64,000 nucleotides of DNA from Saprospiraceae bacterium (GCA_016722285.1 JADKGI010000001.1:806001-870000); one strand, 5' to 3'. Counted from the first letter of the stretch, positions 33,339-42,884 are shown. A program made the numbers and translations. Notes: a model not told the origin generated them from the sequence alone.

Positions 33339-35306
33339 TTACTGTGCGGATTGTTTATTAATTATTTCAGGATCTATGGAGAGTGCTTTTTTAAGATACA
33401 TTTCTCCGTTGGTTATATTACCAATATTTCGATAAGCCATGCTTAGATTCAGGAATAGTCCAGCGTTTAAAGTATCAATCAGTGCGGCTTTTTCGAAATA
33501 TTTAATGGCATTTAAGTGGTCATTTTTTATTCCATACATGACTCCCAATAATCTTAAAGTTTCCGAATCATTGGGAGACAACTGGTATGATCTGGTTAGA
33601 TATGATTCGGCTTTTACAAGATTGTTTTCTTTTTCGCCGGCCTTTCTTCCTGCATCTCTTAAGGTGACTGCCAGATTTGTGGAAGCGTCTTTAAAATTGG
33701 GATCAAGTTCCAGTGCTTTTTGGTAGGCAGCTGCGCCTTTTTCAAATTCCTGCAAATAGTAATATGCATTGCCCATAATAAGATATGCGTTTTTATATTG
33801 CGGATGGACATCTACTGCTTTATTGAGATAAATCAAGGCCTGATTTAGCATTTCGCGTTTTTTAACCTCATCTTTTTCAGCAAATGCTTCAGTAGTTAAC
33901 GCCCCACCGGCAGCATTAAGTACTTTTGCACTGTTACCTGATGTTTTCACATCTGTCGTAAAAAGACTAAAATCGGACTTCCAAACATTATTACGAGTAA
34001 CCGTTTTGATCGCATATAATGACATGATTGTGCCTATAGTAATTAAAAATGCATTTTTACCCAGTTTGTCATAAACCAAATTAACTAAAAGATATGAGAG
34101 CATCAGTGCAAATCCCAATGAAGGCATAAACATAAACCGCTCTGACATATTGGTACCTATTGGAAATACTAAATTTGAAACTATAGATAATGTTGCCAGG
34201 TAATAAGCTGATGCAAACCCCGGAATGGTCCTTTTCCTTAACCCCTTGACTGCTAACAAAGCGATCAAAATATACGCAGCCAAACTAAACAACACATAAG
34301 CATCAGAGAAGCTTTTCATTCCAATATGACGTGGATAGTAATCGTGGGTAAGTGGGTGCGGAAAGACTAATAGTTGTATATATTTGCCCAATGTATAAAT
34401 AATAGTTGCCAGCTTCTCACCCATATCAAATGGGATATAACTCCCGTTTACCAATTTAAGATATGGATTATTCATAAGCTCCATAGGTGTTCCCCCGAAA
34501 TCATTTCCGAGTATTAATGACCTTATAAACAGAAATATGAATGTAGGAACTAATAATGTGGCAGATTTTTTGAGGGCCACAATAAATTTGGCATCCCGAA
34601 AATAGTATAATGCCAATGGAATAACAGCCAGGAAAGTTATAGTATTCTCTTTAGATAATAGTGCAATAAAAAAACTTATACCTGCAAGGAAAAGATATTT
34701 TTTTCGACCATCATCATAATATTTAAAAATATAAAACATCGCCAGAATACTTCCCAGCATACTCATTATTTCATCCCTTCCTTTGATATTGGCAACCGCT
34801 TCTGTGTGTATTGGATGAGCAGCAAAAATGAGTGCCGCTACCAATACTAAAAATTTCTTGCGTTCATCATCGTCCCTATGGCATATGAGTCGCATAAGTA
34901 TTTTATAAACCATTAGGCATAATAATCCATAAAACAATATGTTCATCAGATGGCCTAGCCATGGATTTTTTCCCACAAGTTGGTACTCCATAGCAAACAT
35001 GGCAGGTGTAAAGGGTCTGTATCGGCCTCCTGAGACGAGCTTTGCTTTACCTTCTTCTTTAAAAAAACCAAAAAAAGTATCTTTTGTAAACAAACCTTTC
35101 AAACCCGAGAGCCCCTGTGTTGTGTACATATTATCATATATCACGATAGCATCATCCTGGGTAAAATCATGCCCAATTGTATTCAGATAAATGACAGAAC
35201 CCACAAAAAACACCACCCACTCAGGCCATTTGAACCATACAAATGAGCTATTCTGTATCGGAATATTTTTTTTTGATTCCACAGATGGTGTTCTTCCTTT
35301 CTTCAT
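33339..35306 (-). CDS. TMTC-like polytopic membrane protein with C-terminal TPR repeats
   Basis: 655-residue membrane protein with about ten or more hydrophobic helices in the first 430 residues, then TPR repeats. DFTQDDAIVIYDN near the start, AAHPIHTEAVANIKGRDEIMS and LLSKENTITF match the conserved loops of TMTC/GT-C-type proteins (O-mannosyltransferase-like). The TPR part includes YKNAYLIMGNAYYYLQEFEKG and FKDASTNLAVTLRDAG. It may transfer sugars from a lipid donor to exported proteins, but donor and acceptor are unknown. A -7 element lies only six bases before the ATG, suggesting a leaderless or near-leaderless mRNA. Confidence 0.8.
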   Translation of the reverse strand: MKKGRTPSVESKKNIPIQNSSFVWFKWPEWVVFFVGSVIYLNTIGHDFTQDDAIVIYDNMYTTQGLSGLKGLFTKDTFFGFFKEEGKAKLVSGGRYRPFTPAMFAMEYQLVGKNPWLGHLMNILFYGLLCLMVYKILMRLICHRDDDERKKFLVLVAALIFAAHPIHTEAVANIKGRDEIMSMLGSILAMFYIFKYYDDGRKKYLFLAGISFFIALLSKENTITFLAVIPLALYYFRDAKFIVALKKSATLLVPTFIFLFIRSLILGNDFGGTPMELMNNPYLKLVNGSYIPFDMGEKLATIIYTLGKYIQLLVFPHPLTHDYYPRHIGMKSFSDAYVLFSLAAYILIALLAVKGLRKRTIPGFASAYYLATLSIVSNLVFPIGTNMSERFMFMPSLGFALMLSYLLVNLVYDKLGKNAFLITIGTIMSLYAIKTVTRNNVWKSDFSLFTTDVKTSGNSAKVLNAAGGALTTEAFAEKDEVKKREMLNQALIYLNKAVDVHPQYKNAYLIMGNAYYYLQEFEKGAAAYQKALELDPNFKDASTNLAVTLRDAGRKAGEKENNLVKAESYLTRSYQLSPNDSETLRLLGVMYGIKNDHLNAIKYFEKAALIDTLNAGLFLNLSMAYRNIGNITNGEMYLKKALSIDPEIINKQSAQ

Positions 35307-35311
35307 GGCTA

Positions 35312-35319
35312 CAAAGATA
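35312..35319 (-). promoter_or_regulatory. -7 promoter element next to the start codon of the TMTC-like gene
   Basis: On the minus strand the element reads TATCTTTG (consensus TAnnTTTG). Its last base is six bases from the ATG at 35306, so transcription should begin at or within a base or two of the start codon. A -33 partner is not obvious. Confidence 0.55.
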
Positions 35320-35560
35320 TAAATATTACAAAATTATAATATGATGTGGGTGTTTTTTTTGAATCCGGATGCAGCCTGACAACGGTAGCATTAGGACTTA
35401 TAATGCAACAATTCGACGTATTTTTTCTATTTGCACATTAGACTAATCACGCTTTTCTGAGATATGCTGGAAAATTTTGCTATTTACTAAATATATATTT
35501 CATTGAAAATCTGCTCTTTAACTTATTTACATTTTTTTTAAACAGAAATCAGAAAAAAAA

Positions 35561-35574
35561 ATGACATATATCAT
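35561..35574 (+). promoter_or_regulatory. FNR/CRP-like binding site upstream of the cbb3 oxidase cluster
   Basis: The 14-mer atgacatatatcat is a near-perfect palindrome (ATGA-N6-TCAT) resembling FNR/CRP half-sites TGA-N6-TCA. Its centre (35567.5) is about 42 bases upstream of the start predicted from the -7 element at 35595-35603, the class II activator position. A second, looser dyad TGACA/TGTCA overlaps it. Site function is inference. Confidence 0.5.
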
Positions 35575-35594
35575 CTGTCAGATTTAAAGGTCTT

Positions 35595-35603
35595 TATATT
35601 TTG
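35595..35603 (+). promoter_or_regulatory. -7 promoter element of the cbb3 oxidase cluster
   Basis: TATATTTTG resembles the Bacteroidota -7 consensus with one extra base. Its TTG (35601-35603) is in frame with ccoS but belongs to the promoter, so the ATG at 35622 is preferred as start. Confidence 0.5.
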
Positions 35604-35621
35604 CACCCAAATTTAAACAAA

Positions 35622-35789
35622 ATGAACGTAATCTTCTACTTAATTATCATCAGTCTGGTTGTGGCAGCAGGTTTTCTGGCGGCATTTTTCTGGGCCGTGC
35701 GGGATGGGCAGTATGATGACGAATATACACCAGGGATGCGCATTCTTTTGGATGATGATATGATCGATAAAGAAACGAAAAACAATTAA
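35622..35789 (+). CDS. ccoS: cbb3 oxidase maturation protein CcoS
   Basis: Small inner-membrane protein needed for cofactor insertion during cbb3 oxidase assembly. The product has one N-terminal transmembrane helix (VIFYLIIISLVVAAGFLAAF) followed by the CcoS signature FWAVRDGQYDDEYTPGMRIL and an acidic tail (DDDM). Start ATG 35622 is chosen over the in-frame TTG at 35601, which sits inside the predicted -7 element; this gives 55 residues. It is the first gene of the oxidase cluster, 20 bases before ccoNO. The usual copper ATPase gene ccoI is not upstream here. Confidence 0.9.
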   Translation: MNVIFYLIIISLVVAAGFLAAFFWAVRDGQYDDEYTPGMRILLDDDMIDKETKNN

Positions 35790-35809
35790 TAATATTTAAA
35801 ATCTGATTT

Positions 35810-37939
35810 ATGGCAAATTTAGAATCATTCAGTTATGACAACAAGATAGTGCGCAACTTTGCCTATGCATCCATTCTCTTTGGGGTCATAGGCATGTTGG
35901 TCGGTATTATTGCTGCCCTCCAATTGGTCTTTCCGGCTGTAAATCTCGGCATTGCTGAGATGACTTATGGCAGGATCCGTCCATTACATACCAACGCCGT
36001 AATTTTTGCATTCGTAGGTAATGGAATTTTTACCGGAGTTTATTATTCTCTTCAGAGATTGCTCAAAACAAGGATGTTCAGCGATTTGCTGTCCAATATT
36101 CACTTTTGGGGCTGGCAAATGATCATTTTATCGGCTGCCATCACCTTGCCACTCGGACTTACGAGCAGTCATGAGTATGCTGAACTGATTTGGCCAATTG
36201 ACATAGCCATTGCATTTGTATGGATAGTTTTTGGTATAAACATGTTTGGCACCATCCTGAAAAGAAGAGAGCAGCATCTTTATGTGGCTATCTGGTTTTA
36301 CATTGCTACCTGGATCACAGTCACCGTACTTCATGTGGTTAATAATATTCAGATACCAGTCAATGCTACTCATGGCATTTATGCGTTTGCAGGTGTTCAG
36401 GATGCATTGATACAATGGTGGTATGGTCATAATGCTGTCGCATTTTTCCTTACTACACCTTATCTGGGCCTAATGTATTATTTCTTGCCCAAAGCTGCTA
36501 ATCGGCCTGTTTATTCTTATAAACTCTCTATTATCCATTTTTGGTCACTTATATTTATATATATATGGGCAGGACCACACCACCTGCTATACACTTCACT
36601 TCCTGACTGGGCACAATCACTCGGTACTGTATTCTCCATTATGCTGATTGCTCCTTCCTGGGGTGGTATGCTGAATGGTCTCCTGACACTCCGGGGCGTA
36701 TGGGATAAAGTGCGCACTGATCCTATTCTTAAATTTTTTGTAGTAGCGGTGACCGCATACGGTATGGCAACACTGGAAGGTCCATTGCTCGCTATAAAAT
36801 CTCTAAATGCCATCACCCATTATACAGACTGGACGATTGGTCACGTTCACATAGGAGCTTTGGGCTGGAATGGCATGCTTACTTTTGGAATGTTATACTG
36901 GCTGATCCCAAGAATATTCGGAACAAAACTATATTCCGTAAAACTGGCAAATACCCACTTCTGGATTGGCACAATGGGAATTCTGTTTTATGCTATTCCT
37001 CTCTATTGGGCCGGATGGACGCAAAGTCTGATGTGGAAGCAGTTTACACCTGATGGTTTTCTTCAGTACGGAAATTTTCTTGAAACTGTCACTCAGATTC
37101 TTCCCATGTATATGATTCGGGCCATAGGGGGTACTATTTATTTTACAGGTGTCATAGTGATGATTTACAACTTAGTCAAAACTGTGAAGAGTGGGAAGCT
37201 GATTGCAAATCAGGAAGCTTCAGCACCTGCCAGAGTCGCTTATGTTGCCCACAACAACGAATACTGGCATAAATGGATAGAAAGAAAGCCGATCCAAATG
37301 TTGATTGCCAGTGCAGTCCTGGTACTCATAGGTGGTCTGGTGGAGATCATACCCATGATGATGATAGATAATAATGTACCCAAAATAGCCTCGGTCAAAC
37401 CCTACACTCCTCTTGAGCTTGAAGGTCGGGATCTGTATATCAGAGAAGGATGTGTGGGGTGTCATTCTCAGATGGTAAGGCCTTTCAGATCAGAAACAGA
37501 GAGATATGGAGAGTATTCCAAATCTGGAGAATTTATTTATGACAGACCCTTCCTTTGGGGAAGTAAGCGTACCGGCCCTGACCTGCACAGAGTAGGAGGC
37601 AAATATCCGGATAGCTGGCATTACAATCATATGCTGGATCCTACATCAATGGCTCCCGGATCAATTATGCCATCTTATGCATGGTTGCATAAAAATGATT
37701 TAAATACCGATTATACCGCAGCCAAAATAAAAATCCACCAGTCATTGGGAACTCCATATCCGGAAGGATTTGCCGATAAAGCGGTGGCTGACTTGAAAGC
37801 ACAAGCTAAGAAGATAGCAGAAAGTCTTGCAAAGGACAAAATTACACAGGAGAATCTGGAGAACAAAGAGATCGTGGCCTTGATAGCTTATCTGCAAAGA
37901 TTGGGTACAGACATCAAAGTAAAGTCCGCTAATAATTAA
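35810..37939 (+). CDS. ccoNO: cbb3-type cytochrome c oxidase, fused subunits I and II (CcoN-CcoO)
   Basis: Catalytic core of the high-affinity terminal oxidase that reduces oxygen to water and pumps protons. The 709-residue protein fuses CcoN (about residues 1-480, twelve or so helices) to CcoO. CcoN haem and copper ligands are visible in RPLHTNAVIF, WYGHNAVAFF, WAGPHHLLYTS and TIGHVHIGALGWNG. The CcoO part begins after a membrane helix near residue 500 and binds one haem c at GCVGCHSQ (about residue 548) with the Met ligand in GSIMPSYAW. N-O fusion is the usual Bacteroidota arrangement. The ATG lies after a 20-base gap from ccoS. Confidence 0.96.
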   Translation: MANLESFSYDNKIVRNFAYASILFGVIGMLVGIIAALQLVFPAVNLGIAEMTYGRIRPLHTNAVIFAFVGNGIFTGVYYSLQRLLKTRMFSDLLSNIHFWGWQMIILSAAITLPLGLTSSHEYAELIWPIDIAIAFVWIVFGINMFGTILKRREQHLYVAIWFYIATWITVTVLHVVNNIQIPVNATHGIYAFAGVQDALIQWWYGHNAVAFFLTTPYLGLMYYFLPKAANRPVYSYKLSIIHFWSLIFIYIWAGPHHLLYTSLPDWAQSLGTVFSIMLIAPSWGGMLNGLLTLRGVWDKVRTDPILKFFVVAVTAYGMATLEGPLLAIKSLNAITHYTDWTIGHVHIGALGWNGMLTFGMLYWLIPRIFGTKLYSVKLANTHFWIGTMGILFYAIPLYWAGWTQSLMWKQFTPDGFLQYGNFLETVTQILPMYMIRAIGGTIYFTGVIVMIYNLVKTVKSGKLIANQEASAPARVAYVAHNNEYWHKWIERKPIQMLIASAVLVLIGGLVEIIPMMMIDNNVPKIASVKPYTPLELEGRDLYIREGCVGCHSQMVRPFRSETERYGEYSKSGEFIYDRPFLWGSKRTGPDLHRVGGKYPDSWHYNHMLDPTSMAPGSIMPSYAWLHKNDLNTDYTAAKIKIHQSLGTPYPEGFADKAVADLKAQAKKIAESLAKDKITQENLENKEIVALIAYLQRLGTDIKVKSANN

Positions 37940-37959
37940 TAAAAATAAATAATAAAACC

Positions 37960-38124
37960 ATGGCAAAATATATATTAGAGCAATCGGGAAACATCAATTG
38001 GATGGGCATATTTGCACTGATAACCTTCTTTACAATATTTGCGATAAGTGTAGTGCTTGCCTTCAAAAAAGATAATCAAGTCATCAAAAGAATGGAGAGA
38101 CTTCCTCTTGATGATGACGCTTGA
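37960..38124 (+). CDS. ccoQ: CcoQ-like small cbb3 oxidase subunit
   Basis: A 54-residue protein between ccoNO and ccoP, starting MAKYILEQSGNINWMGIFAL and ending RLPLDDDA. It has a single membrane helix (GIFALITFFTIFAISVVLAF) followed by a basic then acidic tail. This size, topology and position match CcoQ/FixQ, which stabilises the oxidase complex. It is a short gene but fits perfectly between its neighbours (20 and 45 bases). Confidence 0.83.
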   Translation: MAKYILEQSGNINWMGIFALITFFTIFAISVVLAFKKDNQVIKRMERLPLDDDA

Positions 38125-38169
38125 TTTTTACTAACTAATAATTTTATTATCTTATAAAAACAAAATACA

Positions 38170-39126
38170 ATGATGAAGAAGCTTATTTTAACCATCATAA
38201 TTTATGTCACAACATTACTTGGTGCGGTAAGTATTTATGCTCAGGATCCATCACCTGTAACCAGTACTCCAAAATCAGATATATTCAATCAAGCCTATCA
38301 TAACATTTTATTGATTCTCGCTGTTTTTGTGCTTATTGGGGTGATACTGGCCGGCTTAAACCTGATCTGGGCTTTGATTGAAGTTCAAAAAATGAAACTC
38401 CTTGATAAATATGGCCCTGAAGCCCTCGAAAAAGCCAATCTTACGGCATCCAAATCTATATGGGCCACTATTTCAGAAAAAGCCTGGAATCTTGTACCCA
38501 AAGATAAAGAACAGGACATTGACCTTGGCCATGAATATGATGGAATCCGCGAATTGGACAATTCATTGCCGCCCTGGTGGTTGTGGCTTTTTTATGGTAC
38601 TATAATATGGGCCGCGGTCTATCTCTGGTACTACCATGTTTCTGACAGAGGGCTCAATCAGGAACAGGAGTATATTGCCGCTATAGAGCAGGGAAATGCA
38701 GAGAAAGATAAGTATTTGTCAACCCAAGCAGATGCTATTGATGAAAAAACTGTCACATTACTGACTGATGATGCTTCTAAGGCAGAAGGTAAAGAAATCT
38801 ATGTGGCAAATTGTTTGGTATGTCATGGTGCAGCCGGTGAAGGTTTGGTGGGACCCAACTTTACTGACAAATACTGGATTCATGGCGGAAATATAAGTAA
38901 TTTATTTACCACAATAAAGTATGGAGTTCCTGAGAAAGGTATGATTTCGTGGAAATCCCAGCTCAGGCCTGCAGCAATGCAGAAGGTAGCAAGCTATATA
39001 TTGTCTTTACAAGGTACTAATCCTCCTAATGCTAAAGCACCTCAAGGTGATCTGTATGACCCTTCCTCTGCAGGTACTGCTGCTGACAGCAATACTGCTA
39101 AGCCTCCGGAAGGAGCGAAGCAATAG
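38170..39126 (+). CDS. ccoP: cbb3-type cytochrome c oxidase subunit III (CcoP)
   Basis: Membrane-bound cytochrome c that delivers electrons to CcoNO. The 318-residue protein has an N-terminal hydrophobic segment (about 4-24), a second helix (about 38-62), the FixP_N signature EYDGIRELDNSLPPWWLW leading into a third helix (about 133-153), and a cytochrome c domain with one CXXCH (NCLVCHGAAGEG, about residue 214) and Met in PEKGMISW. Only one haem-binding motif is present, whereas proteobacterial CcoP has two. The C-terminus is Pro/Ala-rich. Start ATG 38170 is used; ATG 38173 is equally possible. Confidence 0.93.
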   Translation: MMKKLILTIIIYVTTLLGAVSIYAQDPSPVTSTPKSDIFNQAYHNILLILAVFVLIGVILAGLNLIWALIEVQKMKLLDKYGPEALEKANLTASKSIWATISEKAWNLVPKDKEQDIDLGHEYDGIRELDNSLPPWWLWLFYGTIIWAAVYLWYYHVSDRGLNQEQEYIAAIEQGNAEKDKYLSTQADAIDEKTVTLLTDDASKAEGKEIYVANCLVCHGAAGEGLVGPNFTDKYWIHGGNISNLFTTIKYGVPEKGMISWKSQLRPAAMQKVASYILSLQGTNPPNAKAPQGDLYDPSSAGTAADSNTAKPPEGAKQ

Positions 39127-39285
39127 ATGCTGATTAGATAAACGATTAATATGGCCGGTAAGAGTTACATAATTATTGCCTGCCATTTTAATTTATAAGT
39201 GTTTTAAAGTAAAGTTGATTTCCTTGTGGCACTTCATCTGGTATTGATAAGATACTTTTGTTACAATGTTACATTGATAATTTAT

Positions 39286-39293
39286 TATTTTTG
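39286..39293 (+). promoter_or_regulatory. Possible internal -7 promoter element upstream of ccoG
   Basis: Sequence tatttttg fits TAnnTTTG, 20 bases before the ccoG ATG in a 187-base gap that otherwise shows no gene. A -33 partner at the usual 16-base spacing is absent, so confidence is low. Confidence 0.4.
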
Positions 39294-39313
39294 TATTTAA
39301 ATTTAATCTGAAT

Positions 39314-40779
39314 ATGTCTTCAAACCAAAATATACAAACAGATGAGCAATTCAGGGACAATATTGCAACGGTAGATAAATCAGGGAAACGAATCTGGATA
39401 TATCCAAAAAAGCCATCCGGAAAATTTACAAAATACCGGACCTGGTTATCATATGTTTTTCTTTTGATACTTTTTGGGCTTCCATTCATGAAAATTAATG
39501 GTGAGCCTCTCGTACTGTTTAATATCATTGAGCGAAATTTTATCATATTCGGATTACATTTTGTCCCGCAGGATTTTTATCTTTTTGCCATAGCCATGCT
39601 TATATTGCTGGTGTTTATTATATTGTTTACTGTCGTATTTGGCAGGTTGTTTTGTGGGTGGATATGTCCTCAGACTATTTTTATGGAGTTGGTGTACAGG
39701 CGGATAGAATATGCCATAGATGGAGATTATAATGCTCAGAAGAGGCTTGATGCTGCCCCATGACCTCTGATAAGGTCATAAAAAGATTAAGCAAACATGT
39801 CATTTTTTATGGAATAGCTGTTCTTATATCCAACACATTTTTAGCTTATATCATCGGAATGGATCAGGTTATTCAGATTATTCGGGAACCTGTCTCACTC
39901 CATGCCGGTGGTTTTGCTGCTATGATCATATTTTCATTTATTTTTTATATTGTATTTGCCAGATTACGAGAGCAGGTATGCACCACTATCTGCCCTTATG
40001 GGAGATTGCAAGGAGTAATGCTTGACAACAAATCTCTTGTGGTTGCTTATGATTTTGTAAGAGGTGAGCCAAGAGGAAAGATACAAAAAAGCAAATTAGT
40101 ACAACAACCAGCCTTAGCTGGCGATGCTTCTGAAGAATATATTAATTCAGTTCAAAATAAACTTGGAGATTGCATTGATTGTAAACTTTGCATACATGTA
40201 TGCCCTACAGGAATTGATATACGCAACGGCACACAGCTGGAATGTGTAAACTGCACTGCCTGTATGGACGCTTGCGATGAAGTGATGGAAAAGGTAAGCC
40301 GACCAAAAGGGCTCATCAGACTGGATAGTATAGAAGGAATTGAAAAAGGAGATAGAAAAATTTTCAATACAAGGACCATAGCATACTCAGTTGTACTTTT
40401 TGTTCTGATCGGGGTCGAAGTTTTGTTATTCTCATTAAGGTCCGATGTGGAAGTCTTATTGCTTAGGACCGGTGGATTGTTATCCCAGGAACAAGCTGAC
40501 GGAACTATTAGTAATTTATACAATTATCAATTGATAAATAAGACCAATGATTCACTGATTATAGAATTTAAATTACTCCAGCCCGATACAGGTATATTTG
40601 AGATCGTAGGAGGAGCAAAACCCTCAGTAAATAAAAATAGTAAGTCCGAAGGTGCTGCTTTTATAAAGATACCTAAAAATAATCTTGAAAGTGGTAAGAA
40701 CAAAATTTTAGTGGGGGTATATTCTGAAGGAAAACTCATTACTAAAGTAAAAACCACCTTCTTTGGACCTATAAAGTAA
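39314..40779 (+). CDS. ccoG: cbb3 oxidase accessory ferredoxin CcoG, one frameshift
   Basis: Polytopic membrane iron-sulfur protein (FixG/RdxA family) that supports cbb3 oxidase maturation, probably by reducing copper. The first part has the ANVA-like start region (IYPKKPSGKFTKYRTWLSY), helices and CGWICPQTIFMELVYRRIEY. The second part has REQVCTTICPYGRLQ, two ferredoxin clusters (CIDCKLCIHVCPTGIDIRNG and CVNCTACMDACDEVM) and the C-terminal FixG Ig-like domain. The parts are in different frames; reading the C4 run 39756-39759 as C5 joins them (QKRLDAAPMTSDK) into 488 residues. Confidence 0.93.
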
Positions 40780-40869
40780 CCATATTGAACCTGATTATCC
40801 ATCGGATTGTTTGTTGAGCATTAGATACGGGAGCGGCAAGTTATATTTTCACCATTTAATTAATATATA

Positions 40870-41313
40870 ATGAAATTCAATTGGGGGACAGGATTGACAA
40901 TATTTTTTATCGTGTTTGTAGGAGCACTTGGTTTTGTGCTATATCAGGCATTCCAGGTTCATGACAGTCTCGTTGTTGAAAATTATTACGAAGAAGACAT
41001 TAATTATCAAAGCCATTATGATAAAAAACAAAATACGGCTGATCTGGCTGTGAAGGTAAAAACGGATTATATCAAAGCCAATAAGGAAGTTATTATTACC
41101 TTTCCAGGCGACTCGACTTCCAATATTTCAGGGCAATTATTATTGTACAATCCCTACTCAGATAAATCTGATGTAAAATATGATTTTGACCTTGGCAAAG
41201 GACTTGTTTTTAAACTACCGGTAGATAAAGTCAAGTCAGGCAGATGGAAGATAAAAATAGACTGGAAGCGAGGGGAAAAAACCTATTATCAGGAGGAAGA
41301 GATCATCATTTAA
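40870..41313 (+). CDS. ccoH: cbb3 oxidase assembly protein CcoH/FixH
   Basis: 147-residue FixH-family membrane protein required for assembly of the cbb3 oxidase. It has an N-terminal helix (GLTIFFIVFVGALGFVLYQA) and then VVENYYEEDINYQSHYDKKQ, the family signature before an extracytoplasmic beta-sandwich. The C-terminus (RWKIKIDWKRGEKTYYQEEE) is also typical. It lies 90 bases after ccoG and 9 bases before the SafE-like gene. Confidence 0.9.
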   Translation: MKFNWGTGLTIFFIVFVGALGFVLYQAFQVHDSLVVENYYEEDINYQSHYDKKQNTADLAVKVKTDYIKANKEVIITFPGDSTSNISGQLLLYNPYSDKSDVKYDFDLGKGLVFKLPVDKVKSGRWKIKIDWKRGEKTYYQEEEIII

Positions 41314-41322
41314 TTAATTAAT

Positions 41323-42021
41323 TTGTACTGGATCGCATTTACGCTTGGGTTTTTCGGAAGCCTTCACTGTATCGGGATGTGTGGCCCATTGGCGTTGGCA
41401 GTGATGACTGCCAAAGGAGAGAAGGGTCTGCCAGCATTTGGGAACTCTATCCTCTATAATGTCGGCAGAACCATAAGTTATATAACATTGGGCATTGCAT
41501 TCGGGTTACTGGGAAGTGTGATATCATTGAGCGGAACACAACGTATCGTCTCTATAAGTCTGGGTGTGATTATGGTAATCATGTCATTATTCTCGATCAA
41601 TCCCGATATGTTGATAAATAAATCTTCCTTTTTCAGAAAATCATTCAGCCGCTTAAGTCGGGTTTTGTCTAAGGCATTAGAAAAAAGTAAGCGGGTTTCT
41701 CCTGTTTATTTGGGTGCTGTCAATGGTTTATTGCCTTGCGGCTTGGTATATATCGCTATAGCAGGTGCAGTATCATTAAGCAACATATGGGGTTCAACCG
41801 GATTTATGCTTTTCTTTGGGCTCGGCACTTTTCCGGCTATGATTGGTGTATCATTAGGACATCAGGTTTTTAATTCGTCTCTTCGGGTGTCTCTTAAAAA
41901 ACTGTACCCTGTAATAGCATTTATCATGGGTATGTACCTGATTTACAGGGGCATTTTATCAAAACTTCCTTTAGAATTAAATTTTTTTGAAGCCTTAAAC
42001 AATCCCGTCATGTGTCATTGA
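41323..42021 (+). CDS. Sulfite exporter TauE/SafE-family membrane protein of the cbb3 cluster
   Basis: Polytopic membrane protein of 232 residues starting FTLGFFGSLHCIGMCGPLAL, the signature of the short SafE/DsbD-like family that accompanies ccoGH in many genomes and may help copper or haem handling for the oxidase. Further conserved text includes NVGRTISYITLGIAFGLLG and GLLPCGLVYIAIAGA, with paired Cys residues in membrane helices (HCIGMCG and LPCG). The start is the TTG at 41323, 9 bases after ccoH; no ATG is available in frame nearby. Transported substrate is not established. Confidence 0.85.
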   Translation: MYWIAFTLGFFGSLHCIGMCGPLALAVMTAKGEKGLPAFGNSILYNVGRTISYITLGIAFGLLGSVISLSGTQRIVSISLGVIMVIMSLFSINPDMLINKSSFFRKSFSRLSRVLSKALEKSKRVSPVYLGAVNGLLPCGLVYIAIAGAVSLSNIWGSTGFMLFFGLGTFPAMIGVSLGHQVFNSSLRVSLKKLYPVIAFIMGMYLIYRGILSKLPLELNFFEALNNPVMCH

Positions 42022-42116
42022 CCCGAATGGAGCCATGATCTTTGAATTATTACTAAAAAACTATTCTTGGGCGATGTTACCAGCACATTTTTCCATATAT
42101 TTGAATAAAAAATAAA

Positions 42117-42884
42117 ATGGCAATCAGACCGTATATTCTCGCAGAAACAAATTGGAAATTCGTCAGAGACCAGAAAATTGATCTTGCCGTTCTACCGTGG
42201 GGTGCGACAGAAGCCCATAATTTTCATTTGCCTTACTCAACTGACGTGATTGAAGCTCATGCCATGGCAGCGGGTGCTGCAAAAATAGCCTATGAAAAGG
42301 GAGCCAAAGTTATGGTATTACCAACGATACCATTTGGAGTTAATACCGGCCAGCATGATGTAAAATTTGATATCAACATCAACCCATCCACGCAAATGGC
42401 AATACTGGATGATATCATTAACACTCTTAACAGGCAGGGCACATACAAGCTGGTCATTTTAAACAGTCACGGTGGCAATGACTTCAGACAAATACTCAGA
42501 GAACTTGGTTTAAAATATCAGGATATGTTTCTTAGTGAAGTAGATTGGTATAAAGTCAAAGATATAGCCAAAATATTTAATGAACCCGGTGACCATGCTG
42601 GAGAAGCTGAAACGAGTATGATGCTTTTCCTCAAACCGGAATGGGTTTTACCTTTAAATGAAGCAGGTGAGGGTAAAGCTAAAAAGTTTAGGTTTGAAGC
42701 AATGGCTGAAGGTTGGGCATGGGCTGAAAGACATTGGACCAGTGTCACTACTGATACAGGAATAGGCAACCCATCACAGGCTACTCCGGAAAAAGGAGAG
42801 CAATTTTTGAAGCTACTATCTCAAAAGTTGGGAGATTACCTTTTCGAAGTAGCCACCACTGATAAAAAAGATTTTTATAAATAA
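42117..42884 (+). CDS. Creatininase-family amidohydrolase
   Basis: 255-residue member of the creatininase family of metal-dependent amidohydrolases. Metal-binding and active-site stretches visible are LPWGATEAHNFHLPYSTD (canonical E and H/D residues), NSHGGN and PGDHAGEAETSMML. Family members hydrolyse cyclic amides or act in cofactor pathways, and the substrate here cannot be deduced. The gene follows the oxidase cluster after 95 bases and may be transcribed separately. Confidence 0.88.
   Translation: MAIRPYILAETNWKFVRDQKIDLAVLPWGATEAHNFHLPYSTDVIEAHAMAAGAAKIAYEKGAKVMVLPTIPFGVNTGQHDVKFDININPSTQMAILDDIINTLNRQGTYKLVILNSHGGNDFRQILRELGLKYQDMFLSEVDWYKVKDIAKIFNEPGDHAGEAETSMMLFLKPEWVLPLNEAGEGKAKKFRFEAMAEGWAWAERHWTSVTTDTGIGNPSQATPEKGEQFLKLLSQKLGDYLFEVATTDKKDFYK

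Noticed and set aside
35601..35621. Longer ccoS starting at TTG 35601
   Set aside because: The TTG is part of the predicted -7 element and the CcoS family starts with the hydrophobic helix directly after ATG 35622.
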